Positions 1 to 8,922 of a stretch of 30,809 nucleotides of DNA are shown in pieces. This DNA comes from ChocPot-Mid sp043804925 (lineage in GTDB: Bacteria > Bacteroidota > Ignavibacteria > Kapaibacteriales > UBA2268). The notes under the pieces were generated by a model. The model had not been told where the DNA came from and made no database searches. It was given only the letters and a program-made list of their open reading frames with translations. The DNA lies in assembly GCA_043804925.1 (NCBI GenBank), contig JAZDIP010000066.1:1-30809 (forward strand). Reading direction: 5' to 3'. The position numbers and the translations under genes are program-made. Each line of letters starts with the position of its first letter. Positions within the stretch are counted from its first letter, which is position 1.

Positions 1-3000
1 CCACCGGCTATCTTTGTTGCTGTGATTGCCGCACCTGCATTAATATCAGCATCTACGATTACACCGGTTGCAATACTTGTAACACCTCCATTTGTGATAG
101 CAATGTCACCTGTTACAGGAACACCTGTAGCAACATTAGAAACATCACCTACAAATATATTAGCACTTGTCAATGTCGAAGTTGCTTTAGCATCCAACTG
201 TGTTTGGACAGCACTTGTAACACCTGACAAATAGCCGAGTTCTGTATCGGTAACAGTACTGATAGCAATTTTACCGGAACCGTCAGAAACCATAGCTCTG
301 TTAGCAGTAAGGTCTGCAGAAGCTACTGTTGTTGCGGCACCTGTTATTGTTGCTTGTTTTGCATCCAATTGTGTTTGGACAGCACTTGTAACACCAGACA
401 AATAGCCGAGTTCTGTATCGGTAACTGCACTGATAGCAATTTTTCCTGAAGCATCGGAAACCATTGCTCTGCTTGCTGTCAAGTCAGAAGAAACGACAGT
501 AGTAGCTGCACCTGTTATAGTTGCTTGTTTTGCATTCAATTGTGTTTGGATAGCACTTGTAACACCCGACAAATAGCCGAGTTCTGTATCAGTAACAGTA
601 CTGATAGCAATTTTTCCTGAAGCATCGGAAACCATTGCTCTGCTTGCTGTCAAGTCAGAAGAAACGACAGTAGTAGCTGCACCTGTTATAGTTGCTTGTT
701 TTGCATCCAATTGTGTCTGGATATCACTTGTAACATTTGCCAAATAATCAAATTCGGCATTAGATACCGTTCCACCTGAAATCTTAGCAGCATCAACACC
801 GGCTGCTATCTCTGTATTGCTAACGGCACCTGCCTGAATAGTTGTTAAACCACCATTATCCATTGTAACATCACCAGACAAAGCATATTCTGTAGCAGCA
901 CCTGCAGTACCAATCCAGATTTTGCCATCAGCAAGTGGTAATGAAAGTGTACCTGTTGCAGTTACATTGTTAAATGTTACATTGTCAGTTGTACGAACAT
1001 TTTGGTCCATTGCAAACAGTTCATTTGCACCTTGTCCTGTATTGACAGTCAGGAACGTAACAGCGTCAGTTGTCTGTACTGCTTGATCCATTGCAAACAG
1101 TTCATTTGCACCTTGTCCCGTATTGACAGTCAGAAATGTAACAGCGTCAGTTGTCTGTACTGCTTGATCCATTGCAAACAGTTCATTATCTCCATTACCT
1201 GTATTTAATGTAGGAGCAGATAAAGCACCTGTTACACCTAAAGTACCTGCAACTGTAGTATTACCCGTTGCATCGTCAACAGTTAATTTAGCAACACCAA
1301 CTTGCAAACTTCCTAAAATATTTACATCCTGAACCACACCTAAGCCGCCATCAACGACCAAAGCACCTGTTACAGCATTAACTGAAGGAGTTGCATTTGT
1401 TATGTGTGTAGCACCGGCTAATGTAGTAGCACCTGTTACACCCAAAGTTCCGCCAACTGAAAGATTATTAAATACTCCGGCATCGCCTGTTGTAGCATTA
1501 ACCGTGAATTTATTAGTTTGTACTTTAAAGTCGCCTTCTACATCCATAGCATTAATTACATGTGTATATCCTAATGCGTTCACTGTGAAGTTACTACCAC
1601 CTGCACTTAATGTAGTGAAAGCACCTGCAGCAGGTACTGAACCACCAATCGCAGTGCCATCTATTGTTCCACCATTAATATCAACATTGCCTAACGATAC
1701 TAAACCGGCTACATCAAGTGTACCTGCTACGTCCAAATTTCCACCAACAGCTAAATCACCACTCATTCCTATTGTTGTGAATGATGCGGCTGCAGGTGCG
1801 GTTAGACCTACTGTAGTTCCATCAATTGCACCAGCGCCAATATCTACTGTTGCTAATGTTGATAATCCACCAACTGTTAAATTTCCGGCTGTTAAATCAA
1901 TATCACCTACGGCTGAACTGTAGTTTCCTACTACTCCAGCATTTCCGGTAACGGTTAAACCACCTGTTAACGCAACATCTGTAAAGTCTGCTGATGCAGG
2001 TGTAGTTAGACCAATAGCCGTACCATCAATATTTCCTGAGCTTATAGCAACAGAAGCAAATGTCGATAAACCGGTTACATTCAATGTCCCTTGTATATAT
2101 GTGTTTCCGGTAACGGGTGCAACTGTAAAGACACCTGCAGCACCAACATCAATACCACCATCGAGAGTTGCTAAACCTGTAACGGTTAATGTATTGTTAA
2201 CCTGAGTGGCTCCGTTTAATGTGGTTAATCCTGTAACAGTAAGGTCACCACCTATATCGGCATTTCCTGTTGTCGAAAGTGAAGCAACATCGAATGAACC
2301 ATCTACTCCAAGATTGCCATGTACGTAAAGATTTTCTGTTATATCTGCACCGCCGGCAACTACCAAAGCACCATCACCGATACCGGTAGCACCGGTTATA
2401 TCCGTAATTGTTGTTACACCGGCTACATCCAATGTACCTCCTAAATATGAGGCACCGGTTACATCGAGTAATCCTCCTAAATATGAAGCACCATCAATAT
2501 AGGCATCAGTAACTACCCATAAGTCATTATAAACATCTAAATAATTGTTAATGGTAGTATAACCGTTTAATGTGGTTAAACCGGTAACAGTAAGGTCACC
2601 GCCTATATCGGCATTTCCTGTTGTCGAAAGAGAAGCAACGTCAAATGAACCATCTACTCCAAGATTGCCATGTACGTATAGATTTTCTGTTATATCTGCA
2701 CCGCCGGCAACTACCAAAGCACCATCACCGATACCCGTAGCACCGGTTATATCTGTAATTGTGGTTACACCGGTAACATCCAGTGTACCTCCTAAATATG
2801 AAGCACCATCAATATAAGCATCGGTAGCTACCCATAAATCATTGTAAACATCTAAATAGTTGTTAATAGTTGTGTAACCATCTACATCAAGAGCTCCCCA
2901 TAAAGTTGTTGCCCCAGACACATCCAATGCATTATCCATCCAAGCTGTTCCCAAGACCTCAAGGTCGTTATTAAAGTATGCATAATCGAAAACATCGAGT

Positions 3001-6000
3001 GTGCTATTTAATTCTGTTGCACCGTCAACGCCAAGGTTTCCATGAACAAAAAGATTTTCACCAATGTCAGCACCACCGGCTACTACTAAAGCACCGTCAC
3101 CAACACCTGTTGCTCCAGTAATGTCTGTGATTGTTGTAACTCCGGAAACATCCAATGTACTTCCTAAATATGAAGCACCATCTACAGTCAAATCATTTTG
3201 AACATATCCATAACCATATACATCAAAATCATTATTAATAGTAGTGTATCCGTCAACGTCTAAAGAACTCATTAAGTAGGTTGCACCGGTTACATCCAAA
3301 GAACTTCCAAGAGTAGTAGCACCTCCGACATCTAAAGCGCCTCCGGTTAATGTTAAGTTACCTGCAGTAGATGTGTAATCACCAACTACACCAAGATTAC
3401 CGCCAACAGCGACATCAGTAGCGAATGTTCCTATACCTGTAACACCTAAAGTATTTGTTAGTGTTGTAGCACCATCAACATTTAATGCGTCATCCATTTG
3501 GACGGCACCTGTAAATGTCGAAGAACCTGCTACATGTAGGTTTCCGCCAACTTCAGCATCGCCTAAAGTCGTAATGCCATTAACATTGAAAGCACCACCG
3601 ATTGTGAAGTCACCGGTTGTAAGTTCTAAACTACCTGTTGCAAGAGTAATAGAACCGCTTGCTGAAGTATAGCTGCCAACAACGTCAAGATTTCCACCAA
3701 GGAATAAGTCACCATCAATATCTGCACCACCGTCAACAAGCAAAGCACCGTCTTCGGCACCTGTTGCGGGTGTTGCATTTGTAATTGAAGTAACTCCGGC
3801 AATGTTTACTGCATCGGCAAAGTTAGTAATTCCAGTTACATCCAAAGTGCTTCCTAATGTAGTTGCACCACCTACATTCAATGTACCACCGGTTAATGTC
3901 AAGTTCCCTGCGGCTGACAGGTAATTTCCGGTTACATTCAGGTCACTTAATAAAGTTGTTATACCTGTTACATCAAGTGTGCTTCCTAATGTTGTTGCAC
4001 CACCTACATTCAAAGTACCACCGGTTAATGTCAAGTTGCCTGCGGCTGACAGGTAATTTCCTGTTACATTCAGGTCGCTCAATAAAGTTGTTATGCCAGT
4101 TACATCAAGTGTGCTTCCTAAAATTGTGGCTCCGCCGACATTTAAAGTACCACCTGTTAAGGTTAAATTTCCTGCTAATGATGTGTAATCACCAATAACA
4201 CCAACGTTGCCAACAACACCTAAATCAGATGCTAATGTTGTAATACCGGCAACATCCAAAGTGTTTTGCATGTTAACCGTACCAACAAAGTCAGAATTTC
4301 CGGCAACATCGAGGTCGCCACCGATAACTGCAGGTCCTAATGTTGTAATACCGGTTACGTTGAATGCTCCACCGATAGTGAAGTCGCCGTTGACTAAATT
4401 AACACTTCCATTTATAAGAGTAAATGAACCGTCTGTTGAAGTATAGTTTCCTGTAACATCAATATTTCCTCCAACGAACAAGTTCTCATCAATATCTGCG
4501 CCACCGTCAACAATCAAGGCACCGTCTTCTGCACCTGTTGCACCGGTAGTATTCGTAACTGTCAAAACTCCTGCTACGTTCACAGCATCTGCAAAGTTAG
4601 TAACACCGGCAACGTCCAAAGTATTTTGCATGTTAACAGTTCCGACAAAGTCTGAATTTCCTGCAACTGTTAAATCACCACCGATATCTGCGGGACCTAA
4701 AGTTGTAAGACCTGTAACGTTGAAAGCACCGCCGATTGTAAAGTCGCCGTTAACCAATTCAACGCTTCCATTAATTAAAGTAAATGAACCGTCAGTTGAG
4801 GTGTAGTTGCCTGTTACATCGAGGTTGCCACCAATAAAGACATCCTGAGCAACGCTTGCACCACCGGCAACTGCTAAGGCACCGTCCCCAACCATTGTTG
4901 CGTTGGTTGTGTTATTCAAATAAGTTATTCCATCGACAGACAGATCGCTCATCAAGTATGTATTGCCATAAACATCAAGTTGATTATATAGAGATGTATA
5001 TCCTGATACATCTAAAGTATTATCAAGTGATGTGGCATCCAAGACATAAAGTGTGTTATTGATACTTGCAGCGCCGTTAACGTCTAATGTATTATCTAAT
5101 ATTGTGGCACCTTGAACATACAATGTATTATACATGTTTGTTGCTCCGTCAACATCTAGAACATCTGCCAGATATGTAGGTCCATAAACATCCAGGTTAT
5201 TATAAATGGATGTATAACCGTTAACATCTAATGTATTGTCTAATGTAGTAGCACCCTGAACATATAATGTATTATATAAGTTTGTTGCACCGTCAACATA
5301 TAATTCATCTTGAACATAAGTATAACCATATAAATCAGTACTACCATAAACTTCGAGCCCATTGTCTAATGTCGTATAATCGGAAACATACAATGTGCCG
5401 TATAAATCAGTATTACCATAAACTTCCAATCCGTTGTCTAATGTTGTATAATCTGAAACATATAAATCACTGTAAAGATATGTATAGCCGTCAACAGTAA
5501 GATCATCTTGAACATAAGTATAACCATATAAATCAGTACCACCATAAACTTCGAGCCCATTGTCTAATGTCGTATAATCGGAAACATACAATGTGCCGTA
5601 TAAATCTGTACTACCATTAACTTGCAATCCATTGTCTAATGTTGTATAATCTGAAACATACAAAGTATTGTAAATGTTTGTTGCCCCGTTAACATCCAAA
5701 GTGTTATCAAGAGTAGTAGCACCTTGAACATATAGGGTATTGTAGATACTTGTAGCACCGTCAATATCAACAGGACCGCTGAAACCTGCGTAGTTATATA
5801 TATAAAGGTCGTCAGCAGTAAGAGTAGGTGCGTAAAATGAGCCTGTAATATCTAAATTCCCATCAACATAGACATTACCAAAAGCTTCCAAAGCAAGACC
5901 GCCAAGGTCATTTGTAGCCATTATTGTCGAATAGGTTGAGCTTGAATTATAAGCATAAACGGCATGTCCATTAGTAGCAATAGCATCAATTGCATTAGCA

Positions 6001-7064
6001 TCGGAAGTTATTGAACCCGAAGGAGCAACAATCGCTGCTATAACACTACCAATAAGGTCTGTTTTTGTAATCGAAAATAGTGTTTTGTTATCCACTGTTG
6101 TATCTGAGTATGCAAATGGCAGATAGAGAGCATCATTTCCCCACTCAACATATCCATTATTCCATTTCAATGTTTGGTCATTTAAAGGGGCTTTGGGAGC
6201 CGGACCACCGGAATACATCCAGTTATTTTCAACAGTATCCCACCAAATAACTTGACCATTTTTATTTCCATTATACATTTTATCCAATGTAACGGCATCG
6301 TCTTTGATTTTGACAGTCGTTATAGCATCGGGTGCGATAACACCTTCGTTAACAACTTCGGGTCCGAAATATTCTGTACGAATAGCACCCGGACGAATTG
6401 TCGGTTCAGGAAAGTAACCGACTAAATCACCGCGAGCTTCACCGATAGGAATGGCTGTAATGTTTGAAGCCAATTTTTCCTGAGTAATTGAACCGGGTTC
6501 GATGGCATCAACTATTGCCTGTGGGTCAATAGTAGGATTCGGATATTCACCGGAAAGTGAACCTCCTGCCTCTCCCATAGGAATAGCCATAACTCCATCT
6601 GCTAATTTTTCCTGTGTGATTGCTCCATCTTCAACTGTTGTTGCTATATCGGCTTTTAAAGCAGTTTCTGCAATTAAAGTGAAGTATGAATAAGGAACTG
6701 CCGTGAGTTTCGTTCTTGGATATGGAGCTCCATCACCAAACTTAACTTCGAGCCACAAATCGGTACCAAAAGGTACATTATCAAAGCTGGAAGTTTCCCC
6801 GATATTCACATTAAAATATCCATTTACCGTTCCAACGCTTTTTGGTTCGGTGAAAACAAGGTCAGGTGGATTAGTACTGGTTTGGCTCTTCCAAATACTG
6901 AAAACCATCAAATGGTCTCCATCACCAACCGGAATACCGGTTGCATCCATAATTCTACCTTGATAATTAATTGTTTGTTGTGATTGGGCAAGTGCGTTTT
7001 GGAAAGGCAAAACAACTGCCAACAATAAAATCAGCAAGGCACTTAGTGAAATTATTTTTTTCAT
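1..7064 (-). CDS. Giant secreted tail-fibre-like repeat protein (partial, C-terminus outside window)
   Basis: An uninterrupted reading frame runs from an ATG at 7064 to the left edge (2354 codons, no stop seen), with AAAGGAG a few bases upstream. Residues 1-26 are a signal peptide ending ...NALA/Q. Then comes a domain starting QTINYQGRIMDATGIPVGDG, as in many Bacteroidetes tail-fibre-like proteins, followed by 'EKLADGV..IP.GEA.G.L.G.YP.PTI' repeats up to about residue 210. From about residue 395 the chain is almost wholly repeats. The first part is Tyr-rich with a 12-residue unit (for example ATTLDNTLDVNG, YTTLDNGLEVYG). Later parts are G/T/V/D-rich (TLTGGTLNVGGATTLG type), and the last part has 57-residue fibre repeats (VTDTELGYLSGVTSA.QTQLDAKQ). 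This looks like a long surface beta-solenoid or fibre. No anchor or sorting signal is visible because the end is missing. It lies 52 bp behind a T9SS cargo gene on the same strand. Adhesin or structural role is inference. Confidence 0.9.
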   Translation of the reverse strand, partial: MKKIISLSALLILLLAVVLPFQNALAQSQQTINYQGRIMDATGIPVGDGDHLMVFSIWKSQTSTNPPDLVFTEPKSVGTVNGYFNVNIGETSSFDNVPFGTDLWLEVKFGDGAPYPRTKLTAVPYSYFTLIAETALKADIATTVEDGAITQEKLADGVMAIPMGEAGGSLSGEYPNPTIDPQAIVDAIEPGSITQEKLASNITAIPIGEARGDLVGYFPEPTIRPGAIRTEYFGPEVVNEGVIAPDAITTVKIKDDAVTLDKMYNGNKNGQVIWWDTVENNWMYSGGPAPKAPLNDQTLKWNNGYVEWGNDALYLPFAYSDTTVDNKTLFSITKTDLIGSVIAAIVAPSGSITSDANAIDAIATNGHAVYAYNSSSTYSTIMATNDLGGLALEAFGNVYVDGNLDITGSFYAPTLTADDLYIYNYAGFSGPVDIDGATSIYNTLYVQGATTLDNTLDVNGATNIYNTLYVSDYTTLDNGLQVNGSTDLYGTLYVSDYTTLDNGLEVYGGTDLYGYTYVQDDLTVDGYTYLYSDLYVSDYTTLDNGLEVYGNTDLYGTLYVSDYTTLDNGLEVYGSTDLYGYTYVQDELYVDGATNLYNTLYVQGATTLDNTLDVNGYTSIYNNLDVYGPTYLADVLDVDGATNMYNTLYVQGATILDNTLDVNGAASINNTLYVLDATSLDNTLDVSGYTSLYNQLDVYGNTYLMSDLSVDGITYLNNTTNATMVGDGALAVAGGASVAQDVFIGGNLDVTGNYTSTDGSFTLINGSVELVNGDFTIGGAFNVTGLTTLGPADIGGDLTVAGNSDFVGTVNMQNTLDVAGVTNFADAVNVAGVLTVTNTTGATGAEDGALIVDGGADIDENLFVGGNIDVTGNYTSTDGSFTLINGSVNLVNGDFTIGGAFNVTGITTLGPAVIGGDLDVAGNSDFVGTVNMQNTLDVAGITTLASDLGVVGNVGVIGDYTSLAGNLTLTGGTLNVGGATILGSTLDVTGITTLLSDLNVTGNYLSAAGNLTLTGGTLNVGGATTLGSTLDVTGITTLLSDLNVTGNYLSAAGNLTLTGGTLNVGGATTLGSTLDVTGITNFADAVNIAGVTSITNATPATGAEDGALLVDGGADIDGDLFLGGNLDVVGSYTSASGSITLATGSLELTTGDFTIGGAFNVNGITTLGDAEVGGNLHVAGSSTFTGAVQMDDALNVDGATTLTNTLGVTGIGTFATDVAVGGNLGVVGDYTSTAGNLTLTGGALDVGGATTLGSSLDVTGATYLMSSLDVDGYTTINNDFDVYGYGYVQNDLTVDGASYLGSTLDVSGVTTITDITGATGVGDGALVVAGGADIGENLFVHGNLGVDGATELNSTLDVFDYAYFNNDLEVLGTAWMDNALDVSGATTLWGALDVDGYTTINNYLDVYNDLWVATDAYIDGASYLGGTLDVTGVTTITDITGATGIGDGALVVAGGADITENLYVHGNLGVDGSFDVASLSTTGNADIGGDLTVTGLTTLNGYTTINNYLDVYNDLWVVTDAYIDGASYLGGLLDVTGASYLGGTLDVAGVTTITDITGATGIGDGALVVAGGADITENLYVHGNLGVDGSFDVASLSTTGNADIGGDLTVTGLTTLNGATQVNNTLTVTGLATLDGGIDVGAAGVFTVAPVTGNTYIQGTLNVTGLSTFASVAISSGNIDGTAIGLTTPASADFTDVALTGGLTVTGNAGVVGNYSSAVGDIDLTAGNLTVGGLSTLATVDIGAGAIDGTTVGLTAPAAASFTTIGMSGDLAVGGNLDVAGTLDVAGLVSLGNVDINGGTIDGTAIGGSVPAAGAFTTLSAGGSNFTVNALGYTHVINAMDVEGDFKVQTNKFTVNATTGDAGVFNNLSVGGTLGVTGATTLAGATHITNATPSVNAVTGALVVDGGLGVVQDVNILGSLQVGVAKLTVDDATGNTTVAGTLGVTGALSAPTLNTGNGDNELFAMDQAVQTTDAVTFLTVNTGQGANELFAMDQAVQTTDAVTFLTVNTGQGANELFAMDQNVRTTDNVTFNNVTATGTLSLPLADGKIWIGTAGAATEYALSGDVTMDNGGLTTIQAGAVSNTEIAAGVDAAKISGGTVSNAEFDYLANVTSDIQTQLDAKQATITGAATTVVSSDLTASRAMVSDASGKIAISTVTDTELGYLSGVTSAIQTQLNAKQATITGAATTVVSSDLTASRAMVSDASGKIAISAVTDTELGYLSGVTSAVQTQLDAKQATITGAATTVASADLTANRAMVSDGSGKIAISTVTDTELGYLSGVTSAVQTQLDAKATSTLTSANIFVGDVSNVATGVPVTGDIAITNGGVTSIATGVIVDADINAGAAITATKIAG
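190..760 (-). repeat. Four tandem 171-bp (57-residue) coding repeats
   Basis: The phrase gcatccaa/gcattcaa recurs at 190, 361, 532 and 703, exactly 171 bp apart. The 'acac..gaca' phrase recurs at 220, 391 and 562, with a diverged fourth copy at 733. The units encode VTDTELGYLSGVTSA-type fibre repeats of the giant protein. The copy with the highest coordinates (first translated) is the most diverged. Confidence 0.9.
1007..1250 (-). repeat. Three tandem 81-bp (27-residue) coding repeats
   Basis: The phrase ccattgcaaacagttcatt recurs at 1007, 1088 and 1169 (period 81 bp). It encodes GQGANELFAMDQAVQTTDAV-type units inside the giant protein. Neighbouring copies are nearly identical at the DNA level, which suggests recent expansion. 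Confidence 0.85.
2213..2815 (-). repeat. Large direct repeat, 351-bp period, in the giant gene
   Basis: The block beginning cgtttaatgtgg at 2213 recurs at 2564 (offset 351 bp = 117 residues). The match is near-exact over more than 200 bp. A more diverged relative of the same block (calling out ITDITGATGVGDGALVVAGG) lies near 3010-3160. It looks like segmental duplication of several solenoid coils at once. Confidence 0.8.
3871..4199 (-). repeat. Three tandem 132-bp (44-residue) coding repeats
   Basis: The phrase cctacatt/ccgacatt recurs at 3871, 4003 and 4135, exactly 132 bp apart. The 44-residue unit contains NLTLTGGTLNVGGATTLG followed by STLDVTGITTLLSDLNV. Confidence 0.85.
4235..4860 (-). 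repeat. Direct repeat, 360-bp period, in the giant gene
   Basis: The phrase aacatccaaagtgttttgcatg at 4251 recurs as aacgtccaaagtattttgcatg at 4611. The offset is 360 bp = 120 residues, and similarity continues on both sides. It encodes units such as GDFTIGGAFNVTGITTLGP. Confidence 0.75.
5311..5640 (-). repeat. Direct repeat, 198-bp period, in the Tyr-rich solenoid
   Basis: The phrase tgaacataagtataaccata at 5311 recurs at 5509 (offset 198 bp = 66 residues = eleven hexads). It is followed by near-identical copies of the 12-residue units YTTLDNGLEVYG and STDLYGTLYVSD. Confidence 0.8.
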
Positions 7065-7116
7065 CTTTACTCCTTTAAATGATAAATATATTTTTATAAT
7101 AAATTATTTCCAAATT

Positions 7117-7695
7117 TTATCTAACTATTACCATGACATTTCTTAGGTTAAAATCCTTTTGTGAACTCGAACCATAAGATTGGTAAGAATTAACAGATAA
7201 CTCATACATATAAGAACCGGAAGCACAATCGGTGCCTTCTCCATCTTTTCCGTCCCAAACTACTTCTTGCGGACCTGTTCCCTGTAATCCCAATGCAATT
7301 GATTTGCGTAATCTGCCAACCATATCGTAAATCCTGATTGTGGCGTAACCCGAACCGGGAAGTATATAACGGATTGTAGTATTGTAGTTGAACGGGTTTG
7401 GATAGTTCATAAGGTCGGGTGATAAGCTAATTGGTTTATCATCAACATCAACACCGGTAAGGGTATCGGTAACCCAAAAACCTTGATGCAACACCTCACC
7501 TCCGCCGCTAGGTGTCAGAGTATATATTGCAGTTTGTCCCAAGATACTGTTGATTTGTGTATCTCCGTTTGAAAGGTAAAGCGTACCACCGGAACCAAAT
7601 ACCCATCTTGATAAGGTATCCTGTGATTTCGATTCGCTTGTTAAGACAAGCAAAGCGATTGTCATCATAAGAAAGAGAGCTAATTGCTTTTTCAT
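7117..7695 (-). CDS. Small secreted protein with FlgD-like T9SS type A sorting domain
   Basis: The protein has 192 residues. Residues 1-25 form a signal peptide (MKKQLALFLMMTIALLVLTS..). Residues 30-75 contain the motif FGSGGTLYLSNG...ILGQTAIYTL...LHQGFW, often seen just before T9SS tails. Residues 98-190 are a FlgD-Ig-like type A sorting domain with YPNPFNYNTTIRY, IRIYDMVGRLRKSI, VVWDGKDGEG, ASGSYMYEL and a basic end (NVMVIVR). The start is supported by GGGAG upstream. It should be exported by Sec and then carried to the surface by the type IX system. It lies upstream of the giant repeat gene on the same strand (52-bp gap), so the two are probably cotranscribed. There is almost no functional domain beyond the export and sorting parts, so it may be a surface accessory for the giant protein (inference). 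Confidence 0.85.
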   Translation of the reverse strand: MKKQLALFLMMTIALLVLTSESKSQDTLSRWVFGSGGTLYLSNGDTQINSILGQTAIYTLTPSGGGEVLHQGFWVTDTLTGVDVDDKPISLSPDLMNYPNPFNYNTTIRYILPGSGYATIRIYDMVGRLRKSIALGLQGTGPQEVVWDGKDGEGTDCASGSYMYELSVNSYQSYGSSSQKDFNLRNVMVIVR

Positions 7696-8103
7696 AAAAA
7701 ATCTCCCAAAATTTATAGTTTAAATTCTTTTAATTATCTCAATTAAAATTCATTTTTTTAATTTTTGTGAACTTTGACTAAGTAAAATACAACTTTTGTT
7801 TAATTTAATCAAATTTATATTATAAAATTTTAATAAAATAATCAGTATGATTTGATAATCGTTTTAAGTAAATGTTAATTTATTTTAAAAGGAAAAATTC
7901 ATCTATGCACATTATTTTTAAAAAAATATATAAAATTTTAGTCATAGCTAAACAATTAATTATTATTATTAAAATCACAAAATACAAATTAAAAAAAATT
8001 AACGAATATTCAAAAGAAAATTAGAAATAAATTTTTGTCCCAATTAAGAAATAAAATTTAAGATACAATTTTGCAGAATGCTTTTGTTTATCTAAACTTG
8101 TAA
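7696..8103. other. AT-rich divergent intergenic region
   Basis: No credible gene is visible. The stretch is very AT-rich with poly-A/T runs. It must hold the promoter of the 7695 minus-strand gene. At its right end begins the diverged upstream part of the secD-leader duplicate. TTTTTGTCCCAA at 8032-8043 has an inverted partner (TTGGGACAAGAA) at 8995-9006. Confidence 0.6.
8070..8100 (+). promoter_or_regulatory. Diverged copy of the secD promoter
   Basis: TTTG at 8070-8073 and TAAACTTG at 8093-8100 sit exactly 967 bp upstream of the equivalent secD elements and keep the 19-bp spacing. The -7 box has one mismatch to TAnnTTTG. It may still drive the mini-ORF and the unknown gene at 8284. Confidence 0.5.
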
Positions 8104-8187
8104 TTCTGTAAAAGAAAATTAATGATTTTGTATATCAGGAGGTATATAATTGAAAAAACATATTGGAAAAATTTTATTAATCGTTGT
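8104..8187 (+). repeat. Upstream copy of 84-bp perfect direct repeat (secD leader)
   Basis: The 84 bases from ttctgtaaaag to aatcgttgt are identical to 9071-9154. They include the AGGAGGT ribosome binding site, the TTG start and the first 13 secD codons. Confidence 0.95.
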
Positions 8188-8245
8188 TTCGATTATATCG
8201 GCACTTTATATTGATGAGCGAATATTAGAAATGCTTTCAAATTAA
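8150..8245 (+). pseudogene. Truncated secD-start mini-ORF (31 codons)
   Basis: It starts at TTG 8150 behind AGGAGGT, exactly like secD. The first 13 residues, MKKHIGKILLIVV, are those of SecD. The frame then leaves SecD (SIISALYIDERILEMLSN) and stops at TAA 8243-8245. It could be translated as a 31-residue single-span membrane peptide, but is more simply the by-product of duplicating the secD start. No function is assigned. Confidence 0.6.
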
Positions 8246-8283
8246 TTACTTAAATGATTAAAACATAATTTGATTATATAATT

Positions 8284-8922
8284 ATGCTAATAGAAAATTC
8301 TACATATTTTACAATATCATTTATTTTATTAGGAATAATTATAATTATTTTTTATTTTTTATCAAAAAAATTAGAAAAGACAGTATATAAATTTCGGTTA
8401 ACGGGCATTAAAAAATTTTTATTAACAAAAGGTTTACAGTTTATTTTAATTCTAAATACTATCATTTTGTTGATATTTATCTTTTTCTACCCTGTAAACG
8501 TTATTATTATCTCAAATAACTCTTTTGGACATGGGATATACGAAAGAAATTTAAAAATATTCCCCAGATATAGTAAGATAAAATATACACTAAAAAACAA
8601 CAAAACAATTGAAATTGATTCATTACCAAGACATAGTTTTTATATTAATGATGCACCTTATCAATTGATTATATCAGAAAGATGTTATTCAACAATTAAG
8701 TATGGATTTGGTTCTGAAAAAGATGATATTTACATTAACCCTTATAGTATTGCTGACATTAATTTACCTTCGTCAATTGAATACTGGGGAAAGGACAATG
8801 AACCACCAGAAACAATAGAAATAACTGTTGCTAAAGGACAAACCTATGCTACAAAATGTGTGCATTGGATTCGTTACATTGAAGTTGATTCAACTCAAAA
8901 AAATATTGAAGAGATACATTAA
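8284..8922 (+). CDS. Unknown membrane protein between the two secD-leader copies
   Basis: This 212-residue protein is not recognised. Residues 8-26 and about 50-75 are strong hydrophobic segments (LLGIIIIIFYFL; FILILNTIILLIFIFF). The remaining 135 residues look like a soluble, probably extracytoplasmic domain with Cys at about 133 and 192 (SERCYST, ATKCVHW). The ATG at 8284 has no clear Shine-Dalgarno sequence. Base composition is markedly AT-rich compared with secD. The gene fills most of the 967-bp interval between the duplicated leaders, is not conserved secD-locus content as far as I know, and is a good candidate for acquired DNA. Confidence 0.7.
   Translation: MLIENSTYFTISFILLGIIIIIFYFLSKKLEKTVYKFRLTGIKKFLLTKGLQFILILNTIILLIFIFFYPVNVIIISNNSFGHGIYERNLKIFPRYSKIKYTLKNNKTIEIDSLPRHSFYINDAPYQLIISERCYSTIKYGFGSEKDDIYINPYSIADINLPSSIEYWGKDNEPPETIEITVAKGQTYATKCVHWIRYIEVDSTQKNIEEIH

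Noticed and set aside
1402..1923. 173-codon plus-strand frame rich in Pro/Val/Ala
   Set aside because: It is the antisense of the giant repeat gene; the repeats' codon pattern keeps the opposite strand open. The minus frame is continuous, has a signal peptide and makes sense throughout.
2572..5500. Several plus-strand frames (2572-2817, 3863-4198, 4207-4446, 4856-5062, 5267-5500)
   Set aside because: All are antisense shadows of the same repeats, with His/Leu/Tyr- or Pro-biased nonsense composition and no ribosome sites.
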